This document shows, in pieces, positions 15,374 to 22,694 of a stretch of 27,673 nucleotides of DNA. The translations under genes and the position numbers were made by a program. The stretch comes from a virus. Below the pieces are notes generated by a model, which saw nothing but the letters and a program-made list of their open reading frames with translations, made no database searches and was not told the origin of the DNA. The DNA is taken from IMG/VR virus record IMGVR_UViG_3300023210_000169, positions 1 through 27,673 of that record; one strand, 5' to 3'. Position 1 is the first letter of the stretch. Each line of letters begins with the position of its first letter.

Positions 15374-16597
15374 TTAGTTTTTTACGTTTAAAAATTTATT
15401 TTCTGTTCTTTGTCTTTTCTTTAATTCTAGATATTTTTTATATGCTGCTGTTTTGTGTTGCGTAAAACCTAACCCTTTACACCAAAAATCATTTCTTAAT
15501 AAAGATTTACATATCCTTCTCCATGATGGCACTATTTTTTTACCCTCTAATAAATAAGGAGCTTCATCAGGAATACCTAGCGCATATCCTCTATCCTCCC
15601 ACCATGTTATAAATGTATATATCTTATTTAAAAAATGTTCTTTAGTTACGTCTGGAATACTATTTAAAAATAACATACTAAAAGACTCCCATGTGTGGTG
15701 GTCAGGTTTTGTTATTTTATTATACCCAGTTATTGAGCCACTTTCATTTATGTATAAAGCTCCTGAATTAGCTCCATTAACTCTTGCAACAACTTTCGCC
15801 CATGTTTCAGGCTCTATTAAATGGAATAACCATAAACCCCTTCTTTGGTCATCTCCGTATGGTTGGCAAATTCTTTGTTGATGTATTCCTAAACCTGCCT
15901 TATGCATAAGTTCATAAAGTTCATTATATCTCTTTTTTGGATTCCTTGCATGATATATCCAAATATCTTCTGTTCTCCAGTCGTAAACAGGATAAACATT
16001 AAATACATTATCAGTTACCTTAGTTGTATACTGTTTTGAATCATAGGTTATTTTAGAATCACTAGCTATTGTTCTGTATCTATTTAAACTTTCATCTGTC
16101 CTTATACCAACTAAACAAGCTGTTAATTCTCCTTGAGAATACCACTCCCCAAATTCAGGAACAAACTCCTCAAATTCCATTCCTCTAGTAAAAAATGGAA
16201 AGTAATTTTCATCACTTATAGAGTTATCAGGAAGCTCCCTTATCCAGTCTTTTTTCTTTTCTTTATCCCAACACATCCAGAATGGCTCATATACTGAAAC
16301 TGCATTTCTTAAATGAATCGGTAAACATATCCAATACAAATCTATTAAATGTTCATATTCTTTTATACATTCTTTTATATGGTCTATAGTTAGTTTGTAT
16401 TGACCTTCTAAATCAACAATCATTACAGCAATCTTTTGATTTCTTTTTTTTGCCTCATCCATTGCTAGGTGGAGCATAACTGTAGAGTCTTTACCCGCAC
16501 TAAAAGAAACGTATATTTTTTTAAAGTTATCAAATGTATATTCTATTCTTTCTTTAGTTGCTTGAAGCACTGTTTTATCTATATAATATTTAGGCAT
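15374..16597 (-). CDS. PAPS-reductase-family protein (IbrA-like, DUF3440)
   Basis: The 407-residue protein has a clear PP-loop (SAGKDSTVMLH, residues 33-43), which activates a substrate by adenylation, followed by VMIVDLEGQY. The C-terminal half, with the GIHQQRICQPYGDDQRRG segment (about 232-249) and a Trp-rich tail, matches the DUF3440 extension of IbrA. True PAPS reductases are shorter and have a redox Cys near the C-terminus, which I do not see here. DndC/SspD of DNA phosphorothioation belong to the same superfamily, so a sulfur or nucleotide chemistry role is possible, but no cysteine desulfurase or other Dnd gene is nearby. It overlaps the 136-residue gene by 19 bases and is coupled to the ParB-like gene. 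Confidence 0.8.
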   Translation of the reverse strand: MPKYYIDKTVLQATKERIEYTFDNFKKIYVSFSAGKDSTVMLHLAMDEAKKRNQKIAVMIVDLEGQYKLTIDHIKECIKEYEHLIDLYWICLPIHLRNAVSVYEPFWMCWDKEKKKDWIRELPDNSISDENYFPFFTRGMEFEEFVPEFGEWYSQGELTACLVGIRTDESLNRYRTIASDSKITYDSKQYTTKVTDNVFNVYPVYDWRTEDIWIYHARNPKKRYNELYELMHKAGLGIHQQRICQPYGDDQRRGLWLFHLIEPETWAKVVARVNGANSGALYINESGSITGYNKITKPDHHTWESFSMLFLNSIPDVTKEHFLNKIYTFITWWEDRGYALGIPDEAPYLLEGKKIVPSWRRICKSLLRNDFWCKGLGFTQHKTAAYKKYLELKKRQRTENKFLNVKN

Positions 16598-16989
16598 AGC
16601 TGTATTTTTTTATTGTTATTATCCCAATTACTTATAACTTCTTTAGCTAAATCATTTGACCTATCCTTAACTTCTTCTGTTAAATGACTCCATGCTTCCA
16701 TTGTAACGGTTGATGGAACTCCTGCATATAAGCAACAAGCTCCTTGTCCAATATACGCTATCTTATTCATAGATGGATTAGTTAAATTTTGTTCGCATGA
16801 ATACTTCCATGTTTCTATAACTTTATTCATATACTTTTTTGTTAGCTTTTCGTCATTAAACATTTCAATAGACTTAAGTAGCATATTGTCTTTGTCTGCT
16901 CCTGTGCAATTATTATAGAACCCATGCTTATAATCTTCCCATAATGTATATGGGTGATAAACTCTTTTAATGTTTGGTTTTTCGTTCAT
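16579..16989 (-). CDS. Conserved protein of unknown function associated with IbrA/IbrB (136 aa)
   Basis: This 136-residue protein contains a VYHPYTLWEDYKHGFY block at 10-25, an SCEQNLTNPSMNKIAYIGQGACCLYAGVPS segment (given as parts SCEQNLTN and AYIGQGACC, about 69-93), and TMEAWSHLTEE after it. I recognise the combination of HPY..WEDYK.G.Y with SCE.NLTN as a phage protein often located beside PAPS-reductase-like and ParB-like genes. The length fits that family. It has no catalytic signature that I can name. Its end overlaps the start of the IbrA-like gene by 19 bases, so the three genes form one expression block. A substrate-binding or accessory role in the unknown IbrA pathway is inferred from linkage alone. 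Confidence 0.75.
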   Translation of the reverse strand: MNEKPNIKRVYHPYTLWEDYKHGFYNNCTGADKDNMLLKSIEMFNDEKLTKKYMNKVIETWKYSCEQNLTNPSMNKIAYIGQGACCLYAGVPSTVTMEAWSHLTEEVKDRSNDLAKEVISNWDNNNKKIQLCLNII

Positions 16990-17073
16990 AGTTTTTAATT
17001 TTAGTTTATATCTGCAATTTTAAATAGAATATTTTACTCTACCTAATTTTTTAATAGCTTTTTTGTTTTATCC

Positions 17074-17325
17074 TTATAAATTACTTTCATTTCTATCAAT
17101 ATAAGCAGTAAACCCTAGAGCTTTTAGTTCTTTTATTCTATATTCCTGTAGTTTAGATACTACTCCCTTAGCTGCTTTCACTTCTATAAATATAGGTTCT
17201 TCTCCTTTCTTTAAAGCTAGTAGGTCTGGAATGCCTGACTTATTAGTCTTAATTAAATTCAAAACATAATACCCCCTGCTTTCAAAATCCTTAATTATCT
17301 TTCTTTGGTATTTCGATTCTAACAT
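17074..17325 (-). CDS. VRR-NUC domain nuclease
   Basis: The 83-residue protein is a minimal VRR-NUC nuclease, a family of PD-(D/E)XK enzymes that includes Holliday-junction or flap-cleaving phage nucleases. Visible active-site elements are GIPDLL at 31-36 (Asp34), FIEVKAAKG at 46-54 (Glu48 and Lys50) and the following KLQEYR helix (Gln60). The start overlaps the upstream helicase gene by 35 bases. A role in branch resolution or debranching of replication concatemers before packaging is likely by family. About 85 bases without a gene follow, in which I see no clear signal. Confidence 0.9.
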   Translation of the reverse strand: MLESKYQRKIIKDFESRGYYVLNLIKTNKSGIPDLLALKKGEEPIFIEVKAAKGVVSKLQEYRIKELKALGFTAYIDRNESNL

Positions 17326-18520
17326 CTTTTATAAAAGTTTGAGTTGTATAATTCTTTTTATTCATTACAGCCTTGTATATTTTATCTTCTATCCCTCCAA
17401 TACTGAACAACCAATATACAATATTATTGCTTCTTTTTATAGTTGTCATTCTATCTCTAGCTTGCCAGTAACTAACTGCGCTAAAATCTATATTGTACAT
17501 GATAATAAAATCTGCTTTAGATAGGTTAGTCCCTTCTCTACCGCTTACAATCTGTAAAGCTATATGTTTATCCGTTGTATTGAACTCCTCTATATCCTGA
17601 GTGACATCTAGCACAGACTTAATAGCGTTCAGCTCCTCCTTAAATTTATAAAATATAGCTAGTTTCTTACCTTCAAAGTTCTTTTTAATATACTCTACTT
17701 TTGAATAATCAATAACTTTACTATTCCCACTTTCAAATTTAACCGTACCACTATAAAGCTGATGTAGTTTACTCATTAATTTTACTCCAGTATCTGCAAG
17801 TAATACCTCGTCTTTTCCCTCTACTACTAAATCCTTTTTAAGTCTGTTCGCTAATTTAATAGTGCTTTCTTTTATTGGTACTCTTAGTATTTTCTCTTGA
17901 ATATTAGAGTTAAATCCTGCTTCTTTTTGTGTATAAGTTAAGAGTAAAGGTTTAATGTATTCTTTAATCTTTGAGTAGTCTACAATAGAATAGTCTTTAG
18001 CTTCTCCGTATGACGTGTAAATAGTTGCAGGAGTTCCAAATACTTTATGCCAATTATAGAAGCTCCTGAACGCTCTAAACGGTGTCTTGTGGCTAACATA
18101 TAATTGATGGTATATCTGAGCGTTTGACTCAGGTAACAGCGTTCCAGTCATTAGAATCAAATCCTTTGTTATGTGCTTAGATAATTCTTTGACTCTCTTA
18201 GAAGGCTTTGGATAAGCTCCTAGTCCATGACTCTCATCTGCTATAACTAAGTCGAATCTACCATTAACTTTATGTAAAGATTCGTAATTGATAACTGTTA
18301 AGTTATAGGTGTGTCCTGCTGTTTTATAGTCTGATTCAATACTTGAGATAGCTTTTTTCTTAGTTACAAACAAAACATTGTTATAGTTCCTGCTTATATC
18401 TAAAGCTATGTGAGTCTTGCCTGTTCTTACTTCAAAGTTTAGAATCAATATACCCTTTTTTCTCAGTATATCAAAACCATCTTTTGAGGCTTTCTTTTGG
18501 TATTCTCTTAGCTCAAACAT
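17291..18520 (-). CDS. SF2 DEAD-box-like DNA helicase
   Basis: The 409-residue protein is a superfamily 2 helicase of the phage SNF2/RecG-like size class. Motifs seen in order are a Q-like N-terminus (LREYQKKA at 3-10), motif I VRTGKT at 31-36, motif II DESH at 95-98, motif III MTGT at 124-127, motif V VSGREGTNLS and motif VI YWQARDRMTTIKR in the C-terminal half. The set is complete, so an active ATP-dependent translocase or helicase is expected. Its stop region overlaps the VRR-NUC gene by 35 bases, and helicase plus VRR-NUC pairs are a common phage replication unit. It starts at the ATG that overlaps the 60-residue gene by eight bases. Confidence 0.9.
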   Translation of the reverse strand: MFELREYQKKASKDGFDILRKKGILILNFEVRTGKTHIALDISRNYNNVLFVTKKKAISSIESDYKTAGHTYNLTVINYESLHKVNGRFDLVIADESHGLGAYPKPSKRVKELSKHITKDLILMTGTLLPESNAQIYHQLYVSHKTPFRAFRSFYNWHKVFGTPATIYTSYGEAKDYSIVDYSKIKEYIKPLLLTYTQKEAGFNSNIQEKILRVPIKESTIKLANRLKKDLVVEGKDEVLLADTGVKLMSKLHQLYSGTVKFESGNSKVIDYSKVEYIKKNFEGKKLAIFYKFKEELNAIKSVLDVTQDIEEFNTTDKHIALQIVSGREGTNLSKADFIIMYNIDFSAVSYWQARDRMTTIKRSNNIVYWLFSIGGIEDKIYKAVMNKKNYTTQTFIKDVRIEIPKKDN

Positions 18521-18695
18521 TGTTCTTTACTGTTATGCTTTCGCTTTCCTTTAATGCTTTCAGTAGTGCCTCGTTAAGGGTAGCAAATTTAATATACTTC
18601 CCTTTGCACGTCATTACTTTTACTTGTTTTATTAGTAGGTCATTTTTACCATATTCATTTTCTACTAATTCCATTCTGCTTATTTCAAATTTCAT
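18513..18695 (-). CDS. Small unknown protein (60 aa)
   Basis: The 60-residue frame lies between the primase and the helicase, separated by four bases from the primase stop and overlapping the helicase start by eight bases. The sequence begins with a short beta-type stretch (KFEISRMELVENEYGK) followed by KQVKVMTCKGKYIKFATL and a helical end. It has no motif I recognise. The position between replication proteins suggests an accessory factor, but this is only from context. Confidence 0.65.
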   Translation of the reverse strand: MKFEISRMELVENEYGKNDLLIKQVKVMTCKGKYIKFATLNEALLKALKESESITVKNNV

Positions 18696-18699
18696 AATC

Positions 18700-21081
18700 T
18701 TAAAATATATCTTCGTTATTATCTTCCCATTTATTAGCTTCGTCTATCATTACAAAATACCTAGAGCTATCCCTTCTTTTATCTAAAGTGTACCCTTTTA
18801 AGTTGCACCACTTTTGAACCCATAATAAAAAAGCTCTACCAGATAGATTAGTAAATTCTTTATATTCTTTTATAAACTCCTCTTTCTTTTCTGTATTATA
18901 ATATTTTACATTTGGCTTTAAGTTTCCATCCTCTATCCAGTCGTAAAAATCTTTGCTAGTGCTTTGTATAAATCTTTTGACGTCTGCATTAATTGATACT
19001 GTACTAGTCAATCCATTAATTAAAAACTTTTGAAGGTTGTTAATCATGTAATTATCAAAACTAACCCACTCGTTAGAATTCCACTCATCAAATAAAAGTT
19101 TGCCATATTCATCTAGTGGAGTATGGTTACCGTTAAAGAATTGATTAAACTCTATTTCGTGCCTCCTCCTATCGTGTGAATTACCAGCGCCATCTATTAC
19201 GTAGTTAGTAGTTATTATAACTTTAGGAGAGCGCTCAAATGGAATAAATATTTCATCTTTGTTTTTTCTATTTACTGTTATCCCTTCTGTAATTAAACTA
19301 AATAAATTCTCGAAATTAAAATTCTTTTTTACGTCATCAAATGCTAGTGTCTGGGTATCGATATCCACCCTTTGATATACAAAGTCTGAGCGAGAAGGGT
19401 CGAAACTTTTACCATCTATTTTAACTACTTTTTTAAAGTAACATATTGCAGTTAACATTAAACTTTTACCACTCCCCCCATTCGGGTCATCGTTTATCTC
19501 TTGGTCGTTTAATATTATAGCTTTTTGGTCTGTCTTATCTTTAAAGCTGTGCATTAAATAACCTATCGTATTTTCTAGTGAGTCCCTTCTATCTTTATTA
19601 TTATCTGAAACTTTAGAAACTAAGTCCTTAAAGTCGTTATCAATATCTTTGCTTTTGTTAAAATCTCTTTTTATTATTTGGTTTTCCCAAATGTAACCAT
19701 CTATATCTACGTAGTCAATTAACTCTATACTATTTTTAGTTACCTCAACTACTCCATTAGAATAATATATAAACGAATTGTCTTTAGTGTCCTGCAACAT
19801 TCTTAAATCAATACTATCTAGCATATTAAGATAAGAATCTTTAAAGAACTTTACAGAGCTAGTAAGATAGTTCCAAACATCCCACAGCTTTAAACCTTCT
19901 ACGTAGTCCAGGATAAAGTCTTTTACTTTCTCTACTGATGAATTAGAAACTATATTAGATTTCACTCTAACAAATATCGGAGTTTCTGACTTCTCAGCAT
20001 AGTACTTAAAGAATCCTTTAGACTGTAGGAATATTTTAAAGTCTGCATTGTTAATGTTTACTTTTGTTACTCCTTGCTTATTAACGGATATACTCCAAAA
20101 GTTCTCTATAGTTTCTTTTATCTCAGATATTATCTTCTCCGCTTCTAATGGCTGCACTCTTTTTAATAGCTCCTCCTTTACTTCTATTTTGCTCACTCCA
20201 TTAGATAGCTTTCTCTTTACATCTATTATAGCTTTTGCATCTTCAAAATACTTTGTTTTAAAATCTCCTACCTTAGAGTATGCGCTTCTGTTTATATTAG
20301 TTACTTCATTAATCTTATTAGATAGATTAAATTGAGTTATCATGTAATCAATAGAGGTAGACTGATGTACCCCATAAGTATTAAAAGCAGAAGCTAAAAT
20401 AAACAAATTGTTATTTATTTGTCCTTCTATTATTCCGTATTTTGACTCCCACCATTTCATAACTAAAGATATTATTCTAGCTTCATCGTTTACTGGAATA
20501 GTTGGTACTCTTTCAATATAGTTATATCCTTCTTTTACTTCTATTTTATCCCACAGCTCAGAATCTTTATTAATATAAATATCACTATCATAAGACTCAT
20601 AGCATATTCTACTCACATTTTTATTTGCAGCATCAAAATACTTACTATTAAAATGCTTTTTTAATTCATTAAAATAAAGAGGATGTTCTTCTTTTGTGCA
20701 TTTAGGTATTTTTACCAATGCTTTTAAGCCATTACCCGAAGGAGAAACGAAAACAGAATAAATATACTTATCTTTTTTTAATAGTTCTTTTTGTTCTTTT
20801 AAAACCTTTTTACTTTCAAAATTATCAAAATCTAAAACACAATAACCCGAATGATTAACTAAGCTGTTATCATTCCTAGAGCTGAACTCTCCATTAAACA
20901 ATACGCAAATACATTTCTCTTTTAATTTATTTCTTTTCTCTTTGTTAGATTCCTTTCTAATCTTTTGAATAAGCTCTTTAGACTTTCCTATTTTCACTCT
21001 TTCCAGAGCTTGGTCTATTGTAATATAAAAAGCCACTCCTTTAGAATCGAATAAACTTTTATAAACTGTTATTTTCTCCAT
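18700..21081 (-). CDS. Primase-helicase fusion (VirE_N-type primase plus SF3 helicase)
   Basis: This 793-residue protein combines an N-terminal primase-type domain with a C-terminal superfamily 3 helicase. The N-terminal domain (about 10-170) resembles the BT4734/VirE N family: CVLDFDNF (81-88, with catalytic-type Asp84/Asp86), VSPSGNGLKALVKI (112-125) and SRICYESYD (157-165). The helicase domain has Walker A GGSGKS at 535-540, Walker B AFDDV at 580-584, motif C VIITTNY at 621-627 and an arginine segment HDRRRHEIEF at 637-646. The organisation is that of phage or plasmid primase-helicases that initiate and drive replication. All main motifs are intact. It begins the middle transcription unit behind a promoter and an attenuator-like leader. 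Confidence 0.9.
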   Translation of the reverse strand: MEKITVYKSLFDSKGVAFYITIDQALERVKIGKSKELIQKIRKESNKEKRNKLKEKCICVLFNGEFSSRNDNSLVNHSGYCVLDFDNFESKKVLKEQKELLKKDKYIYSVFVSPSGNGLKALVKIPKCTKEEHPLYFNELKKHFNSKYFDAANKNVSRICYESYDSDIYINKDSELWDKIEVKEGYNYIERVPTIPVNDEARIISLVMKWWESKYGIIEGQINNNLFILASAFNTYGVHQSTSIDYMITQFNLSNKINEVTNINRSAYSKVGDFKTKYFEDAKAIIDVKRKLSNGVSKIEVKEELLKRVQPLEAEKIISEIKETIENFWSISVNKQGVTKVNINNADFKIFLQSKGFFKYYAEKSETPIFVRVKSNIVSNSSVEKVKDFILDYVEGLKLWDVWNYLTSSVKFFKDSYLNMLDSIDLRMLQDTKDNSFIYYSNGVVEVTKNSIELIDYVDIDGYIWENQIIKRDFNKSKDIDNDFKDLVSKVSDNNKDRRDSLENTIGYLMHSFKDKTDQKAIILNDQEINDDPNGGSGKSLMLTAICYFKKVVKIDGKSFDPSRSDFVYQRVDIDTQTLAFDDVKKNFNFENLFSLITEGITVNRKNKDEIFIPFERSPKVIITTNYVIDGAGNSHDRRRHEIEFNQFFNGNHTPLDEYGKLLFDEWNSNEWVSFDNYMINNLQKFLINGLTSTVSINADVKRFIQSTSKDFYDWIEDGNLKPNVKYYNTEKKEEFIKEYKEFTNLSGRAFLLWVQKWCNLKGYTLDKRRDSSRYFVMIDEANKWEDNNEDIF

Positions 21082-21091
21082 ATTATTTTAT

Positions 21092-21180
21092 AAAAAAAAT
21101 CCCTATCAAAGTAGCCACATAGGAAGGGCATTCTAAGATAAGGATTTTTAACAATGTTTTGTGAGTTCCTATGTCACTTG
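21092..21180 (-). promoter_or_regulatory. Leader RNA of the primase operon with terminator/attenuator and overlapping pseudoknot stem
   Basis: In the minus-strand transcript, AAAAATCCTTATC (21149-21137) pairs with GATAGGGATTTTT (21107-21095) over 13 bp with one G-U pair. A U8 run (21099-21092) partly overlaps the 3' arm, as in an intrinsic terminator. The 29-base loop contains TTCCTATGT (21125-21117), which pairs perfectly with ACATAGGAA (21174-21166) a few bases after the predicted transcription start. The two helices interlock, so they form a pseudoknot or exclude each other. The primase start codon is 10 bases after the U-run. An attenuator or a structured regulatory RNA is inferred. Confidence 0.6.
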
Positions 21181-21201
21181 AAGCACAAAGATAATACTTT
21201 T
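21181..21201 (-). promoter_or_regulatory. Promoter for primase operon (copy 2 of shared element)
   Basis: The minus strand reads AAAAGTATTATCTTTGTGC and then TT, with the -7 box TATCTTTG at 21193-21186. It is identical to the element at 24751-24771 except for one base. The predicted start is near 21180, directly upstream of the leader hairpin. A -33 TTTG at normal spacing is not seen, so the extended upstream A/GTATTA element may substitute for it or be read by another sigma factor. Confidence 0.65.
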
Positions 21202-21435
21202 TTTAACATAGAATACTTTCCGCGCTTTATTTTTATTTACGTCGATTCATTTTTTAAAGTGACGTGCCTACATCCTTTGCTATCATTAGCTTTTTGAATA
21301 TTTACGTCACTTCGTCGATAGATTTGCAGAAAAAAATATTTTAGTTGTAACTTTCACTTTATGAAAATCTCTCATAGGCAAAATAAAGTGGCGAAGCGCG
21401 GATTTGTAGGAAACATAAGGTCTAAGAGTACGACG
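21202..21435. repeat. Noncoding spacer with interspersed inverted repeats; candidate replication origin or regulatory region
   Basis: No minus-strand gene occupies this stretch. It contains TCCGCGCTT (21219-21227) and its exact inverse AAGCGCGGA (21394-21402), AAGTGACGT (about 21257-21265) and its inverse ACGTCACTT (21304-21312), and CACTTTAT (21355-21362) with inverse ATAAAGTG (21383-21390). GTCACTT recurs at 21173 and GTCGAT-type words recur at about 21241 and 21314. The local GC clusters stand out against the AT-rich genome. The site between the SSB terminator and the primase promoter is where phage origins are often found, but an origin is not proved. No DnaA box of the TTATCCACA type was seen. 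Confidence 0.4.
21293..21326 (+). promoter_or_regulatory. Possible plus-strand promoter inside the spacer
   Basis: TTTG at 21293-21296 is followed after 22 bases by TAGATTTG at 21319-21326, matching both elements of the Bacteroidota promoter (TTTG, then TAnnTTTG, with spacing in the accepted range). Transcription would run rightwards towards the SSB terminator and would give an RNA of about 140 bases. This is the only plus-strand signal I can defend in the window, and a chance match in AT-rich DNA is possible. Confidence 0.35.
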
Positions 21436-21470
21436 ATAAAAAAAGGGAACTCAATTAAGAACTCCCTTTT
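21436..21470 (-). terminator. Intrinsic terminator after the SSB-like gene
   Basis: In the minus-strand RNA, AAAAGGGAGTTC (21470-21459) pairs with GAGTTCCCTTTT (21452-21441) over 12 bp with two G-U pairs. The loop has six bases and seven Us run from 21444 to 21438. It lies about 40 bases past the SSB stop and ends the recombination unit. The stem is weaker in the plus direction because of two mismatches, though it still has a short T run there. Confidence 0.85.
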
Positions 21471-21509
21471 CTACTATACCCATTATTTAAAAATAAATCT
21501 ATTACCTTC

Positions 21510-21851
21510 TTAAAAGGGCAAATCACTTTCTTCCTCAGCTTGTACAGTCGCTTTCGCTGTAGTCTGTGAATCGTCCTTTGTGCATCTCCAAGACTGTAAA
21601 GTCGTGAAATACTTTCCTTTCCATTCATTTGTTGATACGTTAAATTTTACGCTTACCTTATTACCTACTACGTTATACTTTTTAAACTGCTCTACCTTCT
21701 CCTGAGAGAATACTTCAAAAGCGTATAAGTTATTGTAAGTCTGGTCTGTTGTTACTAAGTAGGTTAGCTTTTGCCATGGTGCGCCATCCTTACCTGTTCC
21801 TGTTACTGTTTCTCCTATTTTAGTCAGAGTTCCTTTTACTTCTAATTCCAT
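21510..21851 (-). CDS. Single-strand DNA-binding protein (DUF3127 family)
   Basis: The 113-residue protein has a compact OB-fold-like beta pattern (MELEVKGTLTKIGE, then APWQKLTYLVTT and NKVSVKFNVSTNEW) and ends in an acidic tail, EEESDLPF. The acidic tail with a final hydrophobic residue is the feature by which SSB proteins recruit partner proteins. DUF3127 proteins are the SSB-like proteins of Bacteroidota and their phages. It protects single strands during replication and recombination and is the last gene of the recombination unit, followed by a strong terminator. Confidence 0.85.
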   Translation of the reverse strand: MELEVKGTLTKIGETVTGTGKDGAPWQKLTYLVTTDQTYNNLYAFEVFSQEKVEQFKKYNVVGNKVSVKFNVSTNEWKGKYFTTLQSWRCTKDDSQTTAKATVQAEEESDLPF

Positions 21852-21872
21852 AATTTAATTTTTAATTGGTTA

Positions 21873-21880
21873 CAAATATA
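21873..21880 (-). promoter_or_regulatory. Possible internal promoter -7 box before the SSB gene
   Basis: The minus strand has TATATTTG (21880-21873) within the 36-base gap before the SSB start, matching TAnnTTTG. No -33 box is visible at usual spacing. It would allow extra SSB expression from a start about 15 bases before the ATG. The AT richness of the genome makes isolated matches expected, so I rate it low. Confidence 0.3.
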
Positions 21881-21887
21881 CTAATTT

Positions 21888-22286
21888 TTATCTATATAAT
21901 TCCATTAGTTTAGTACATAGTTCATTGTGATAGCTTCTATATTCTTTATCTACTTCTATTACTCCTTTTATTTTATTGATTGAGTGGATAGCTGTTGCAT
22001 GGTCTAGGTCGAATACTTGCCCTATCTCGGTCAGGGTTATTCTACGAACTTCGCGCCTTAAAAAGTATGCAGTAAATTGTTTAGCTCTTATTATATTAGC
22101 TTGTCTGTTCTTTACTTTAATCTTTTCTAGTGGCACATCAAAATAGGCAAATACTAACCTGCAAATATTGTCTATGTGTTTATCGTGGTTCAAATACATT
22201 TGTTTATGTTTTCTATAGACTTCCTCGTCTACTGTTCTTAAATAGGCTTTTATACCTTTATCTGTTAAATAGTGTGCTTGGTACAT
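21888..22286 (-). CDS. Stand-alone DnaA domain IV-like DNA-binding protein
   Basis: The C-terminal two thirds of this 132-residue protein match the DNA-binding domain IV of DnaA: KNRQANIIRAKQFTAYFLRR (59-78) is the first helices, LTEIGQVFDLDHATAIHSI (85-103) contains the signature DHAT.IHS, and a final helix follows. The AAA+ ATPase domain of DnaA is absent, so the protein can bind DNA but not remodel it. Phage proteins of this type may direct replication or compete with host DnaA at its boxes. It lies just before SSB, and about 800 bases from the primase, in the replication region. Confidence 0.85.
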   Translation of the reverse strand: MYQAHYLTDKGIKAYLRTVDEEVYRKHKQMYLNHDKHIDNICRLVFAYFDVPLEKIKVKNRQANIIRAKQFTAYFLRREVRRITLTEIGQVFDLDHATAIHSINKIKGVIEVDKEYRSYHNELCTKLMELYR

Positions 22287-22304
22287 TGTTTTTAGTTTTT
22301 AGTT

Positions 22305-22694
22305 TTAAAAATTTCTTTTACCTTGATTTGCATCACGTAGTCCGCCTTTTGAACGTGCTTCTTTATGTTTTATTTTTCTATGTTCAGCAAGGTTTGAATA
22401 CTTTTTTATCTTTTCAAAGTGTCTTTTCGCCTTATACGACATATTAGAATTGTGTATTTCATTTAATTCAAAATTTAATTCTGGATTTTTACCAGGCTTT
22501 TCAATTCTAAAATCTTCTGGAATATTTATTTCGTCAAGAATTTCATCAACGAAAGTTATTTTATCACAATTAAAATAATAAAATCTTAATATCCTGTGCT
22601 GTTGCCTTATTAATAAATCGCCAACCCTCATGTCATAATACCTTCCAAATTTAAGATAGGATTTCTTTGTTAATGTTCTTAGTAATGTTATCAT
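22305..22694 (-). CDS. Conserved phage protein of unknown function (129 aa)
   Basis: The N-terminal third has a KSYLKFGRYYDMRVGDLL segment, then RILRFYYFNCDKITFVDEILDEI (written in two parts, RILRFYYFNCDKI and TFVDEILDEI), which I recognise as a recurring block in flavobacterial phage proteins. The C-terminal half is basic and Lys/Arg-rich (KAKRHFEKIKKYSN, KIKHKEARSKGG), suggesting RNA or DNA contact. It overlaps the upstream gene by 44 bases, and the conserved block lies in the overlap, so this early start is probably right. No enzymatic motif is seen. It sits between the nuclease and DnaA-like genes. Confidence 0.7.
   Translation of the reverse strand: MITLLRTLTKKSYLKFGRYYDMRVGDLLIRQQHRILRFYYFNCDKITFVDEILDEINIPEDFRIEKPGKNPELNFELNEIHNSNMSYKAKRHFEKIKKYSNLAEHRKIKHKEARSKGGLRDANQGKRNF

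Noticed and set aside
16990-17073. 84-base gap after the VRR-NUC gene, examined for a promoter or terminator
   Set aside because: It has only AT-rich sequence without a TAnnTTTG box on the minus strand or a convincing hairpin.
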